Shown here: in pieces, positions 45,519 to 55,877 of the stretch
How the letters are laid out: every line of letters begins with the position of its first letter
Numbering within the stretch: the stretch's first letter is position 1
Origin: Halomonas heilongjiangensis
GTDB lineage: Bacteria > Pseudomonadota > Gammaproteobacteria > Pseudomonadales > Halomonadaceae
Assembly (NCBI RefSeq): GCF_002879645.1
Contig: NZ_PNRE01000014.1
Coordinates: 1 to 64,000 of the forward strand
Length of the DNA: 64,000 nt
Direction: 5' to 3'
Position numbers and translations under genes: made by a program
Notes under the pieces: generated by a model
The model's database searches: none
What the model saw: only the letters and a program-made list of their open reading frames with translations
What the model was told of the DNA's origin: nothing

Positions 45519-47009
45519 ATGATGACCCCCGAACGTTTCCGTGAGCTGGCGACCGCCGGCTACAACCGCATTCCGGTCACCCGCGAGGTGCTGGCCGATC
45601 TCGACACGCCCCTGTCCACCTACCTGAAGCTCGCCGACGAGCCCTGGACCTTCCTGCTGGAGTCCGTGCAGGGCGGCGAGAAGTGGGGGCGCTACTCGAT
45701 CATCGGGCTGCCGTGCCGCGAGCGCATCGAGGTGCGCGGTTTCTCCGTCAGTCACGTCGTCGACGGCGAGCGGCAGGGCGCCACCGAGGTCGAGGATCCG
45801 CTGGCCTGGATCGAGCAGTTCCAGTCGCGCTTCAAGGTGCCGCGACTCGACGATCAGCCGCGTTTCGACGGTGGCCTGGTGGGCTACTTCGGCTACGACA
45901 CCATCCGCTATATCGAACCGCGCCTGCGCGGCGTGCAGAAACCCGACCCCATCGGCGTGCCGGACATCCTGCTGATGGTCTGCAACGACCTGGTGGTGTT
46001 CGACAACCTGTCGGGCCGGCTGACCCTCTGGACCCACGCCGACCCGGCCGACCCGGACGCCTACGAGCGCGCTCGCGCCCACCTCGAGCAGCTCGAGGTG
46101 CGCCTGCGCAGTGCCACCCTCAATACCATCAGCCCCGGCACCGGGGGCGCCGCGGTGGAAGAAGGCCACTTCACCTCTGGCTTCACCGAGGCGGGCTTCA
46201 AGGCCGCGGTGGAGAAGATCAAGGAGTACGTGCTGGCCGGCGACGTGATGCAGTGCGTGCCCTCCCAGCGCATGTCGATCCCCTACCGGGCCTCGCCGCT
46301 GGACCTCTACCGGGCGCTGCGCAGCCTCAATCCATCGCCCTACATGTTCTTCCTCAACCTCGACGACCACCAGGTGGTGGGGTCCTCGCCGGAGATCCTC
46401 ACCCGCCTGGAGGATGGCGAAGTCACCGTGCGGCCGATCGCCGGCACCCGGGTGAGGGGCAGGACGGAAGACGAGGACCGGGCCCTGGAGGCCGACCTGC
46501 TGGGCGATCCCAAGGAGCGCGCCGAACACCTGATGCTGATCGACCTGGGCCGCAACGATGTGGGGCGCATCAGCGAGACGGGGTCGGTGGAGGTCACCGA
46601 CCGGATGGTGGTGGAGCGCTACTCCCACGTCATGCACATCGTCTCCAATGTCACCGGCCGGTTGAGGCCGGGGCTGACCGCGATGGACGTGCTGCGGGCG
46701 ACCTTCCCGGCGGGCACGCTCTCCGGTGCGCCCAAGATCCGCGCGATGGAGATCATCGACGAACTGGAGCCGGTCAAACGCGGTATCTACTCCGGTGCCG
46801 TGGGCTATCTCTCCTGGCACGGCAACATGGATACCGCCATCGCCATCCGCACCGCGGTGATCAAGGATGGCGAGCTACACGTCCAGGCCGGCGCCGGGAT
46901 CGTGGCCGATTCACAGCCCGAGCTGGAGTGGCAGGAGACCCTCAACAAGGGACGTGCCCTGTTCCGCGCCGTGGCCATGGCCGAGCGTGGCCTCGACAAC
47001 CTCGAGTAG
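45519..47009 (+). CDS. trpE: Anthranilate synthase component I
   Basis: The 496-residue chorismate-using enzyme forms anthranilate with TrpG. An N-terminal Anth_synt_I_N domain has the feedback-site [16 protein letters not shown] segment (LLESxxGG). The chorismate-binding domain contains [75 protein letters not shown] and [17 protein letters not shown]. The length is typical of the pseudomonad form. ATG 45519 follows CGAGGATCCGGGC. trpG starts 84 bp after the stop, closer than in pseudomonads, where trpE and trpGDC are usually separated. Confidence 0.97.
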   Translation: MMTPERFRELATAGYNRIPVTREVLADLDTPLSTYLKLADEPWTFLLESVQGGEKWGRYSIIGLPCRERIEVRGFSVSHVVDGERQGATEVEDPLAWIEQFQSRFKVPRLDDQPRFDGGLVGYFGYDTIRYIEPRLRGVQKPDPIGVPDILLMVCNDLVVFDNLSGRLTLWTHADPADPDAYERARAHLEQLEVRLRSATLNTISPGTGGAAVEEGHFTSGFTEAGFKAAVEKIKEYVLAGDVMQCVPSQRMSIPYRASPLDLYRALRSLNPSPYMFFLNLDDHQVVGSSPEILTRLEDGEVTVRPIAGTRVRGRTEDEDRALEADLLGDPKERAEHLMLIDLGRNDVGRISETGSVEVTDRMVVERYSHVMHIVSNVTGRLRPGLTAMDVLRATFPAGTLSGAPKIRAMEIIDELEPVKRGIYSGAVGYLSWHGNMDTAIAIRTAVIKDGELHVQAGAGIVADSQPELEWQETLNKGRALFRAVAMAERGLDNLE

Positions 47010-47093
47010 CGATGGTCCCGATACCCCTCGTGCTCGAGTGATCCCCTGATTTCCATCGCCTGGCGTTGCCGGGCGAGCGCCGGAGAGCGATCC

Positions 47094-47678
47094 ATGTCCG
47101 TGCTGATGATCGACAATTACGACAGTTTCACCTTCAATGTGGTGCAGTACCTGGGCGAACTGGGGGCCGACGTGGTCACCCACCGCAACGATGCCATCAC
47201 CCTCGAGGAGATCGAGGCGCTCGCGCCCAGCCACCTGGTGATCTCGCCGGGGCCCTGTACCCCCAACGAGGCCGGCATCTCCATGGCGGCGATCCGCCAC
47301 TTCGCCGGGAGGCTTCCCATCCTCGGCGTGTGCCTCGGCCATCAGGCGATCGGCCAGGTCTATGGCGGCAGGGTGGTGCGGGCCCCCCAGGTGATGCATG
47401 GCAAGACCTCGAGGATTCGCCATCGTGGCGAGGGCGTGTTCGCGGGGCTGGAGGACCCGCTCGAGGTGACCCGCTACCACTCCCTGGTGGTGGAGCGGCA
47501 GAGCCTGCCGGCCTGCCTCGAGGTCACCGCCTGGACCGACGACGACGACGTCACCCCGGGGCTGATCATGGGGTTGCGCCACCGTGAGCTGGATGTCGAG
47601 GGGGTGCAGTTCCACCCCGAGTCGATCCTGACCCGCCAGGGGCACGAGCTGCTGGCCAACTTCCTGAGACGCCGCTGA
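47094..47678 (+). CDS. trpG: Anthranilate synthase component II (glutamine amidotransferase)
   Basis: The 194-residue class I amidotransferase supplies ammonia to TrpE and may also serve PabB. The catalytic cysteine is in [17 protein letters not shown] (about 80), and the His-Glu pair in [13 protein letters not shown] near the C terminus. [13 protein letters not shown] and [15 protein letters not shown] are family signatures. The frame and length are normal. It is followed after 28 bp by trpD, behind GAGAGGAGAAT. Confidence 0.97.
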   Translation: MSVLMIDNYDSFTFNVVQYLGELGADVVTHRNDAITLEEIEALAPSHLVISPGPCTPNEAGISMAAIRHFAGRLPILGVCLGHQAIGQVYGGRVVRAPQVMHGKTSRIRHRGEGVFAGLEDPLEVTRYHSLVVERQSLPACLEVTAWTDDDDVTPGLIMGLRHRELDVEGVQFHPESILTRQGHELLANFLRRR

Positions 47679-47706
47679 GCCGCGCAAGCGAGAGGAGAAT
47701 CGTCCC

Positions 47707-48726
47707 ATGCAGATGCGAGAGGCCATCGCCGCGGTGATGCGCCGCGAGAGCCTGAGTTTCGATGACACCCATGCGGTGATGCGCCAGATCATGACCGGCG
47801 AGGCCAGCGACGCCCAGATCGCCGCCTTTCTGATGGGCATGGCGATGAAGGGCGAGAGCGTCGAGGAGATCAGCGCCGCCGCCCAGGTGATGCGCGAATT
47901 GATGAACCCGGTCAGGGTCACGGCCGAGAACGTGGTCGACATCGTCGGCACCGGCGGCGACGGCGCCAACCTGTTCAATGTCTCCACCGCCTCGAGTTTC
48001 GTGGCCGCCGCCGGCGGCGCCCATGTGGCCAAGCATGGCAACCGGGGCGTGTCGTCGTCGTCCGGCAGCGCCGACCTGTTCGCGGTGGCCGGCATTCACC
48101 TGGACCTGGACGCCGAGCAGGTGGGGCGCTGCATCGAGCAGGTGGGCGTCGGCTTCATGTTCGCCCCCAACCACCACCCGGCGATGCGCTTCGCGGTGGC
48201 GCCGCGTCGCGAAATGGGGGTGCGCACCCTGTTCAACATCCTCGGTCCCTTGACCAATCCGGCGGGCGCGCCCAATCAGGTGCTCGGCGTCTATGCCGCC
48301 GAGCTGGTGCCGCTGATGGCCGAGGTGCTCAAGACCCTGGGCAGCCGCCATGTCATGGTGGTGCATGCCGAGGATGGCCTCGACGAGATCTCGTTGGCCG
48401 CCCCGACCCGGGTCGCCGAGCTGAAGGACGGCGCGATCCGCGAGTACACCATCGCGCCCGAAGACGTGGGCATCGCGCGTCAGCCACTGGATGCACTCAA
48501 GGTACTCAGCGCCGAGGACAGCCTGCGGCTGGTGCGTGAGGCCCTGGTGGGGGACGGGGCGGCGGCGGATATCGTCGCGCTCAACGCCGGGGCGGCGCTC
48601 TACTGTGCCGGCGTCGCCGACAACTTCAAGGAGGGCGTGGCGATGGCCCAGGATGCCCAGGCCTCGAAACTGCCGCTGGAGAAGATGAAGGAACTCGCCG
48701 ACTTCACCCGCGTGCTCACTCCCTGA
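47707..48726 (+). CDS. trpD: Anthranilate phosphoribosyltransferase
   Basis: The 339-residue enzyme joins anthranilate to phosphoribosyl pyrophosphate. The PRPP-binding GTGGDGANLFNVST motif (about 81-94) and the KHGNRGVSSSSGSADLF segment (about 107-123) are clear, as are HHPAMRFAVAPRREMGVRTLFNILGPLTNPA and the C-terminal GAALYCAG. The length is normal. It lies between trpG and trpC in the conserved GDC order. Confidence 0.97.
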   Translation: MQMREAIAAVMRRESLSFDDTHAVMRQIMTGEASDAQIAAFLMGMAMKGESVEEISAAAQVMRELMNPVRVTAENVVDIVGTGGDGANLFNVSTASSFVAAAGGAHVAKHGNRGVSSSSGSADLFAVAGIHLDLDAEQVGRCIEQVGVGFMFAPNHHPAMRFAVAPRREMGVRTLFNILGPLTNPAGAPNQVLGVYAAELVPLMAEVLKTLGSRHVMVVHAEDGLDEISLAAPTRVAELKDGAIREYTIAPEDVGIARQPLDALKVLSAEDSLRLVREALVGDGAAADIVALNAGAALYCAGVADNFKEGVAMAQDAQASKLPLEKMKELADFTRVLTP

Positions 48727-48762
48727 GTGCGCGCTCCGTTTCTCGATCACCAGGACACCGAC

Positions 48763-49563
48763 ATGAGTGCTGCCATCCCAACCATTCTCACCCGTATCCT
48801 GGCCCGCAAGGACGAGGAGGTCGCCGAGCGCCGTCGCGCGGTATCCGAGCAGGAACTGCTGGTCCTGGCCCGGAAGCAGGGTGCCCCGCGAGGTTTCATC
48901 TCGGCGCTGGATCGCTGTATCGCCGAGGGTGACCCGGCGGTGATCGCCGAGATCAAGAAGGCCTCGCCCTCCAAGGGGGTGATACGCGAGGATTTCCACC
49001 CGGCCGAGATCGCCGAGCGCTTCGCCGCCGGCGGTGCCGCCTGCCTTTCGGTGCTCACCGATGCCGACTTCTTCCAGGGCCACGAGGACTTCCTGGTCGA
49101 GGTGCGCGACGCCTGCTCGCTGCCGGTGATCCGCAAGGACTTCATCATCCACGGCTATCAGGTGAGCGAGGCGCGAGCCATCGGCGCCGACTGCATCCTG
49201 CTGATCGCCGCCGCTCTGGACGACGCCCGCATGCGGGACCTCCATCGCCAGGCCGTGGAGCTCGGCATGGACGTGCTGGTGGAGGTGCACGACGCCCTGG
49301 AGCTCGACCGGGCATTGAAGCTCGACCTCTCCCTGGTGGGCATCAACAATCGCGACCTGCACACCTTCGATACCCGGCTCGAGACCACCCTGGAGCTGCT
49401 GCCGCGCATCCCCGCCGGCGTCACCGTGGTCACCGAGTCGGGCATCCACACCCAGGCCGACGTGCTGCGCATGCGCGAACACGACGTCAACGCCTTCCTG
49501 GTGGGGGAGGCCTGCATGCGCGAGGACGACCCCGGCGAGGCGCTGCGGCGGCTGTTCTTCTAG
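48763..49563 (+). CDS. trpC: Indole-3-glycerol-phosphate synthase
   Basis: The 266-residue TIM-barrel enzyme closes the indole ring. Motifs are [13 protein letters not shown] with the catalytic lysine, [51 protein letters not shown] and [12 protein letters not shown]. It is a stand-alone TrpC without a fused TrpF, as usual outside enterobacteria. ATG 48763 follows CAGGACACC. A terminator hairpin lies 31 bp after the stop, and trpF, trpB and trpA are not in the window. Confidence 0.96.
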   Translation: MSAAIPTILTRILARKDEEVAERRRAVSEQELLVLARKQGAPRGFISALDRCIAEGDPAVIAEIKKASPSKGVIREDFHPAEIAERFAAGGAACLSVLTDADFFQGHEDFLVEVRDACSLPVIRKDFIIHGYQVSEARAIGADCILLIAAALDDARMRDLHRQAVELGMDVLVEVHDALELDRALKLDLSLVGINNRDLHTFDTRLETTLELLPRIPAGVTVVTESGIHTQADVLRMREHDVNAFLVGEACMREDDPGEALRRLFF

Positions 49564-49594
49564 GCGCTACGCCTGCGCTCGCGATATCGACGAC

Positions 49595-49612
49595 GGCAGC
49601 CCAAGGGCTGCC
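49595..49612 (+). terminator. Hairpin terminator after trpC
   Basis: GGCAGCCC (49595-49602) and GGGCTGCC (49605-49612) form a perfect 8-bp stem 31 bp after trpC; GAC and GTC flanks can extend it. The following bases (CGCTGTCGTG) are only weakly T-rich. Confidence 0.6.
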
Positions 49613-49632
49613 CGCTGTCGTGTGGGCATCGT

Positions 49633-49831
49633 TCAGCGGTGGAAGAGCCAGAGGATGGCCGAGACCAGCAGGCTCAGCAGGATCATGGTGGTGATGGGGA
49701 AGTAGAAGAAGACGTTCTCGTGGGGATGACGATGTCGCCAGGGGGCTGACCGAGCGGCAGCCTGGAGAGCCAGGCCAGAGCAGGCCGATGGCGACGATCA
49801 GCAGGCCGATCAGGATCAGGGGGCGTTCCAT
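49633..49831 (-). pseudogene. DUF2905 small membrane protein gene with two frameshifts
   Basis: A well-placed ATG at 49831 behind AGGAGGCG starts MERPLILIGLLIVAIGLLWP. The expected DUF2905 continuation is present only after a change of frame (WLSRLPLGQPPGDIVIP), and the C-terminal membrane helix (ENVFFYFPITTMILLSLLVS...LFHR, stop at 49633) only after a second change. Each break fits loss of one C: in CTGGCCTGG near 49772 and ATCCCCACG near 49717. Adding two bases would restore a normal ~66-residue, two-helix protein. Either a recent pseudogene or two indel errors in C runs; the sequence alone cannot decide. Confidence 0.75.
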
Positions 49832-49857
49832 GGGATCGCCTCCTGAGTTGGGGCAAG

Positions 49858-49900
49858 GCGCCCATCGGTGGTTTGCCACCGGTGGGCGCTTTGCTTTGTT
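49858..49900. terminator. Long hairpin with T-rich tail downstream of the FAD dehydrogenase gene
   Basis: GCGCCCATCGGTGG (49858-49871) and CCACCGGTGGGCGC (49876-49889) pair over 14 positions with one wobble around a TTTG loop, followed on the plus strand by TTTGCTTTGTT. It lies 15 bp after the stop of the minus-strand dehydrogenase gene and can act as its terminator or stop plus-strand read-through from trpC. Confidence 0.65.
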
Positions 49901-49903
49901 GGC

Positions 49904-52900
49904 TCAGCCGCGGCGCTTGAGTTCCGTGAGCAGCGCCTGCAGCGGGTGGGGGAGCGCGGCGTCGGAGAGCCGCTTGACCTGGCTGCGGCAGGAGTAGCCG
50001 GTGGCCAGCAGGCGCCCGGCGTTGGTCTCGTCTTCCACCACCGTCTGCCAGGAGAGGCCATAGATGGCACGGGAGGTGGCGCGGTTGCGGGCCTCATGGC
50101 CGTAGGTGCCGGACATGCCGCAGCAGCCGGTAGCGACCAGCTCGAGGTCGAGGCCGAAGGCGGCGAACACCTGCTGCCAGGCCTTGGGGCTGCCCGGGGC
50201 GTTGGTGGCCTCGGTGCAGTGGGAGAGCAGCCGGTAGCCGGGGTCGGTCGCCTCGGCCCCGTCTCCAGGGACCAGGCGAGAGGCCAGGGTGTGTGACTGC
50301 GCGACCAGCCACTCCTGGAGCATCAGAACCTCGGGCACGGCGTCCTCGCCCAGTGCCTTCACATACTCCTGGCGGTAGGTCAGGGTCATGGCCGGGTCGA
50401 TGCCCACCAGGGGCACGCCGAACTCGGCCAGCGTGCGCAGCCGCCGGGCCTGCTTCTCGGCGGTGCGCTCGAAGGCGCCGAGGAAGCCCTGGACGTTGAG
50501 CGGCTTGCCGTTGGGGGCGAAGGGCGCCACGAACACCCGCACGTCGAGGCGGCTGAGCAGCTCGACGATGTCCATCACCAGCCGGGCCTCGAAGTAGCTG
50601 GTGAAGGCGTCCTGGACGATCACCACGCTGCGGGCCTTCTGGGCCTCGGTGAGCAGGCCGAGCGAGGTGGGGGTCGCCTCGGCGACGCCCCAGGCACGCA
50701 GCTGTTTCGCCAGGCTCGCCCGGGACAGGCGCGGACTGTCGACCATGCCGATGGGGCCGGCCAGCAGGCGGTCCACCAGGCGATTGCCGAGCAGGCCATT
50801 GTAGAGCGGCGCGATGCGCGACAGCGTCGGCACCATGAACTCCAGGCCGCCGATCAGGTAGTCGCGCAGCGGGCGCAGGTAGCGGCCATGGTAGACCTCG
50901 AGGAACTGGGAGCGCGCCTCGGGGATATTGACCTTGACCGGGCACTGACCGGCGCAGGACTTGCAGGCCAGGCACCCGGCCATGGCGTCGTACACGTCAT
51001 GGGAGAAGTCGGCCTCCTTGCGTCGCCTGAGGGTATTGAGGGTGCGCGCCGGCAAGTGCTTGATGAAGCCCCAGGCGCCCTCGGCCTGCTTCTTCCTCGA
51101 CTCCTCGACCAGGTCGGTGCCGGCGGCGCCCTGCAGGCGCAGCCACTCGCGCACCAGGCTGGCGCGGCCCTTGGGCGAGTGCACGCGCTCGCGGGTGGCC
51201 TTCCAGGAGGGGCACATGGCGTCATCGGGGTCGTAGTTGTAGCAGGCGCCGTTGCCGTTGCAGTAGACGGCGGCGGCGTGGGCCTGCCAGACCCTCTCGT
51301 CGATCTGGCGGTCGAACTGGCCGCGGGTGGGCACGCCGTCGATGGTCAGCAGGCCCGGGTCGACCAGCCTTGCCGGCGCTTCCGTGGCGGCGGCACCGGT
51401 AGCGCCCGCGGCGTCGGGCGGGGTATCAAGCGCCTTTCCCGCGGCGTCGGGCGGGATAGAGAGCGGCGTGGCGATCTTGCCGGGGTTCAACTGGTTGTGG
51501 GGGTCGAAGGCGGCCTTGACCCGCTGCAGGCTGGGGTAGAGTTCGCCGAAGAAGCGGGGCGCGTACTCCGAGCGCACGCCCTTGCCGTGCTCGCCCCACA
51601 GCAGGCCGTGGTACTTGTGGGTGAGCGTGGCCACCTCGTCGGAGACCTCGCGGATCAGCCGCTCCTGCGCCGGGTCCTTCATGTCGATGGCCGGGCGCAC
51701 GTGGAGCACCCCGGCGTCAACGTGGCCGAACATGCCGTAGGCGAGGCCGCGGGCATCCAGGGCGGCGCGGAACTCGCCGATGAAGTCTGCCAGGTGCTCC
51801 GGCGGCACCGCGGTGTCCTCGACGAAGGGAATGGGACGCTTCTCGCCCTGGACGTTGCCGAGCAGGCCCACGGCGCGCTTGCGCATGGCGTAGACGCGCT
51901 GGATGGCATCGCGTCCCTCGGCCAGGGTGTAGCCCAGGCGCTCGACGCTCGCGTCCGCCTCCAGGTGGCGGCAGAAGGCCGCGACCCGTTCGGCCAGCCG
52001 CGCGGGGTCGTCGTCGTTGAACTCGACCAGGTTGATGCCGCGGATCGCCGCCGCCTGGCGAGTGGCCGTGGCGGTGTCACCGCCCTGGCCGGATGGGGCG
52101 GGCTCGCTGGCTGGAAAAAACTCGGCGACGCTGTCCCAGACGAAGTCCTCCATGGCCAGCATCAGTACGGTGTCGTCCACCGTCTCGATGGAGGTGGGCC
52201 TGGCACCAGGCGCCTGCGGCTGGTCTGGTGAGGAGCCCATCAGCGCCTTGGCGTCGCGCAGGGCGTCCATGAAGCCGGCGTAGCGCACGTTGACCAGCGT
52301 CGAGTGCCTGGGGATCGGCAGCACGTTGAGCACCGCCTCGTTGAGCAGGCCCAGCGAGCCTTCGGAGCCGCACAGCAGGCTGTTCATATCGAGGCAACCT
52401 TCCGCGTCCCTCAAGTGCGCCAGGTCATAGCCGGTCAGGCAGCGGTTGAGCGGCGGGAACTTGGCGCGGATCAGCTCGCCCTGGGTGTCGATGAGCTCCC
52501 GGGCGGTACGATAGGCACGGCCGGTGACATCGTCGCGCGCGCAGAGCGTCGCGAGGTCGGCGTCCTCCACCGGGCGGCTGACCAGGCGCTCGCCGCCGAG
52601 CAGCACGCTGTCGAGCTCGAGCACGTGGTCGCGGGTTTTGCCGTATTCGCAACTGCCCTGGCCGCTGGCATCGGTGGAGATCATGCCGCCGATCGTCGCG
52701 CGGTTGGAGGTGGAGAGCTCCGGGGCGAAGAACAGCCCGTGCGGCTTCAAGGCGGCGTTGAGCTGGTCCTTGACCACCCCGGCCTGGACCCGCACCCGGC
52801 GGTTCTCGACGTCGATCTCGAGGATCCGGTTCATGTGTCGGGAGACGTCCACCACCAGGCCGTCGGTGAGCGACTGGCCGTTGGTGCCGGTACCGCCGCC

Positions 52901-53167
52901 GCGCGGGGTGAGTACCACCCGGCGGTGTTCCACCTGGCCGGCGAGGTGCGCGATGCGCTCGAGATCGGCGGCGTTCTTCGGGTAGAGCACCGCCTGGGGC
53001 AGGCGCTGGTAGATGGAGTTGTCGGTGGCGAGTACCGTGCGGTTGGCGTAGTCGGGAGCGATCTCCCCCTCGAAGCCGGCGGCCGAGAGGGCCGCGAGGA
53101 AGCGCCGATAGGGGGCCTCCTGGGTCGCGTGGATGGGCTCGCCGGTGGTGTCCAGTCTTGCGATCAT
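49904..53167 (-). CDS. ydiJ: FAD/Fe-S D-2-hydroxyacid dehydrogenase (YdiJ/D-2-hydroxyglutarate dehydrogenase type)
   Basis: The 1087-residue protein joins three parts. An FAD-binding type 4 domain (about 40-270) has LTPRGGGTGTNGQSL, APELSTSNRATIGGMISTDASGQGS and LTGYDLAHL. An FAD-oxidase C domain (about 330-590) has MFGHVDAGVLHVRP and LLWGEHGKGVRSEY. An iron-sulfur part begins near CNGNGACYNYDPDDAMCPS and includes CLACKSCAGQCPVKVNIPE, then two CCG-type segments with GCCGMSGTYGHE. E. coli YdiJ has the same layout over ~1018 residues; purified relatives oxidise D-2-hydroxyglutarate. This copy has an acidic insert near 330-360 and a longer linker near 600. Confidence 0.92.
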   Translation of the reverse strand: MIARLDTTGEPIHATQEAPYRRFLAALSAAGFEGEIAPDYANRTVLATDNSIYQRLPQAVLYPKNAADLERIAHLAGQVEHRRVVLTPRGGGTGTNGQSLTDGLVVDVSRHMNRILEIDVENRRVRVQAGVVKDQLNAALKPHGLFFAPELSTSNRATIGGMISTDASGQGSCEYGKTRDHVLELDSVLLGGERLVSRPVEDADLATLCARDDVTGRAYRTARELIDTQGELIRAKFPPLNRCLTGYDLAHLRDAEGCLDMNSLLCGSEGSLGLLNEAVLNVLPIPRHSTLVNVRYAGFMDALRDAKALMGSSPDQPQAPGARPTSIETVDDTVLMLAMEDFVWDSVAEFFPASEPAPSGQGGDTATATRQAAAIRGINLVEFNDDDPARLAERVAAFCRHLEADASVERLGYTLAEGRDAIQRVYAMRKRAVGLLGNVQGEKRPIPFVEDTAVPPEHLADFIGEFRAALDARGLAYGMFGHVDAGVLHVRPAIDMKDPAQERLIREVSDEVATLTHKYHGLLWGEHGKGVRSEYAPRFFGELYPSLQRVKAAFDPHNQLNPGKIATPLSIPPDAAGKALDTPPDAAGATGAAATEAPARLVDPGLLTIDGVPTRGQFDRQIDERVWQAHAAAVYCNGNGACYNYDPDDAMCPSWKATRERVHSPKGRASLVREWLRLQGAAGTDLVEESRKKQAEGAWGFIKHLPARTLNTLRRRKEADFSHDVYDAMAGCLACKSCAGQCPVKVNIPEARSQFLEVYHGRYLRPLRDYLIGGLEFMVPTLSRIAPLYNGLLGNRLVDRLLAGPIGMVDSPRLSRASLAKQLRAWGVAEATPTSLGLLTEAQKARSVVIVQDAFTSYFEARLVMDIVELLSRLDVRVFVAPFAPNGKPLNVQGFLGAFERTAEKQARRLRTLAEFGVPLVGIDPAMTLTYRQEYVKALGEDAVPEVLMLQEWLVAQSHTLASRLVPGDGAEATDPGYRLLSHCTEATNAPGSPKAWQQVFAAFGLDLELVATGCCGMSGTYGHEARNRATSRAIYGLSWQTVVEDETNAGRLLATGYSCRSQVKRLSDAALPHPLQALLTELKRRG

Positions 53168-53367
53168 GATGGTCGTATTCTGTTGTGATGCCGCCGCGGC
53201 GTGGCCGGACGGTGGGAGGGAATGGCCCTACTCTACCGCGAGAGGGCGGTGGCGCGCATCCCGCGGTCGGTGGCGCGTGGCGCAGCGAGGGCCTTTTGCC
53301 TACAATGGACGGCCTGATTTTTTGACTTCCCTTGGGCAATCACGGTTAGCCATGGTGGAAGCGCCGG

Positions 53368-53454
53368 GGACAGGCCGGAGAGGAGGTCATTTGCCATGGA
53401 TGGCAAATGTAGCGCCCAGGGATGGGTTCACAGCGCCTCCTCGCAGGCCTGTCC
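53368..53454 (+). repeat. Structured dispersed element, copy A
   Basis: This 87-bp element has nested complementary arms: GGACAGGCC (53368-53376) with GGCCTGTCC (53446-53454), then AGGAGG (53381-53386) with CCTCCT (53436-53441). Inside are a hairpin CATTTGCCAT-GG-ATGGCAAATG (53388-53409) and a second CCCA-GGGA-TGGG (53415-53426). A 28-bp block (53410-53437) is identical to copy B at 63896-63923, while the stems differ yet stay paired. It lies upstream of serS. The rest of 53168-53525 holds only a TACAAT hexamer (53301-53306) that may drive serS. Confidence 0.8.
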
Positions 53455-53468
53455 GTGGCGCAACCTGA

Positions 53469-54814
<1,346 letters not shown>

Positions 54815-54816
54815 TC

Positions 54817-54912
54817 GCTGTAAGCTTGAAGATCAACAACCCCCATCCGGTATTGTCCGATGGGGGTTGTGCTTGTTTGGCTTGAGAATGCTGCGGTTCC
54901 AGCTTACGGCTG
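54817..54912. repeat. Inverted-repeat terminator module, copy 2 (serS/SIMPL)
   Basis: GCTGTAAGCTTGAAG (54817-54831) and CCAGCTTACGGCTG (54899-54912) flank a bidirectional terminator between convergent genes; GCTGTAAGCT pairs with AGCTTACGGC at 9 of 10 positions. Words and layout match the module at 29154-29273. Confidence 0.6.
54836..54870. terminator. Bidirectional terminator between serS and the SIMPL gene
   Basis: ACAACCCCCATC (54836-54847) and GATGGGGGTTGT (54859-54870) form a perfect 12-bp stem followed by GCTTGTTTGG. It separates two convergent genes. Confidence 0.88.
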
Positions 54913-55680
54913 TGGTTCGATCTCCCAGCTGACGCCGACCCCTGCCTCGATGGTGATGGTGCCGGGACGGTACTCGGCCTGTGGCGCGCTCTCCCGGGCA
55001 TCGGCGCTCATGGCCATCATGCGCGGGGCGTAGACCGGGGGGCGAGTCTCGGCGATGCCGGTCACCGCGCCCAGCGACACGCCGAGGGTCTCGGCCATCA
55101 GCTCGGCCTTGTGACGGGCCCTCTCGAGTGCCTTGACCAGCGCCTCGTCGGTGGCGGCGTCACGGTCGGCGAGGTCGTAGGTCACGCCATCCAGCGCATC
55201 GACGCCGGCCTCGGTCAGGGCATCGAGCAGCAACGGCAGGCGTTCCAGGTCCTCGACCTCGACCTGGAAGGGACGCTCGAGGCGGGTGCGCACCAGCATC
55301 TCGCGCTCGTCGTCGCCGCGCCTCTCGCCGGGCAGGTATTCGGGCTGCACGTTCAGGGAGCCGGCGCCGATCGCCTCGCGCTCCAGGCCGGCCTCTTCCA
55401 GGGTGCGGATCAGGGTGGCCGCGCGGGTCTCCAGGCGGTCGCGGGCCTCGCGCAGGGCATCGGGGTCGTTGGCGGTGTCGTCTCGCTGGGCGATGGCCGG
55501 CGTGCGTTCCCAGAGGCGCGCGCTGAGGGTGGCACGATCGGGTATCACGTCCAGCTGGGCCTCGGCCTGGACATCGAGCCGCGAGCGGGGCTCCTCGGCC
55601 AGCGTGGTGGTGGCGATCAGTGACGTGGCGACGAGCACGGCCCCCAGCAGCAGCTGCCGGGGTGACGGAGAGAGCGACAT
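54904..55680 (-). CDS. SIMPL-domain (DUF541) periplasmic protein
   Basis: The 258-residue protein has a signal peptide (first ~28 residues, ending TTLAEE) and a SIMPL/DUF541 domain. Recognisable parts are RLDVQAEAQLDVIPDRATLSARL, the helix ALREARDRLETRAATLIRTLEEAGLE, IGAGSLNVQPEYLPGERR, and ALVKALERARHKAELMAETLGVSLGAVTGI. Bacterial relatives include YggE, linked to oxidative stress, and the porin-like BP26. Length is normal. No operon partner is evident; the AI-2E-family gene is divergent. Confidence 0.85.
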   Translation of the reverse strand: MSLSPSPRQLLLGAVLVATSLIATTTLAEEPRSRLDVQAEAQLDVIPDRATLSARLWERTPAIAQRDDTANDPDALREARDRLETRAATLIRTLEEAGLEREAIGAGSLNVQPEYLPGERRGDDEREMLVRTRLERPFQVEVEDLERLPLLLDALTEAGVDALDGVTYDLADRDAATDEALVKALERARHKAELMAETLGVSLGAVTGIAETRPPVYAPRMMAMSADARESAPQAEYRPGTITIEAGVGVSWEIEPQP

Positions 55681-55877
55681 GGAAGCCTCCTTGCGACGGG
55701 TAGTGGAAGCGGCGGCATGATACCGCGCCCTGCTTCGAGCGCAGACCTCGGTCGTGGTTCCGCGGTCGGGGCAGCATCCATCGAATCTGCACCTTGTTCC
55801 ATGGGGATTTCAAACGGTTTGTACCCGCGCCCGGCAGGCGGCATCATGGGTATTCACTGGCTGGTAGGGACCCCGGC

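Noticed and set aside
47010..47093. Possible second leader peptide in front of trpGDC
   Set aside because: The short frame there has no tryptophan codons (MVPIPLVLE) and no competing helices were evident.
47566..49482. A 638-codon minus-strand open frame opposite trpD and trpC
   Set aside because: trpD and trpC on the plus strand are complete with diagnostic motifs; the antisense frame is histidine- and glutamine-rich shadow sequence.
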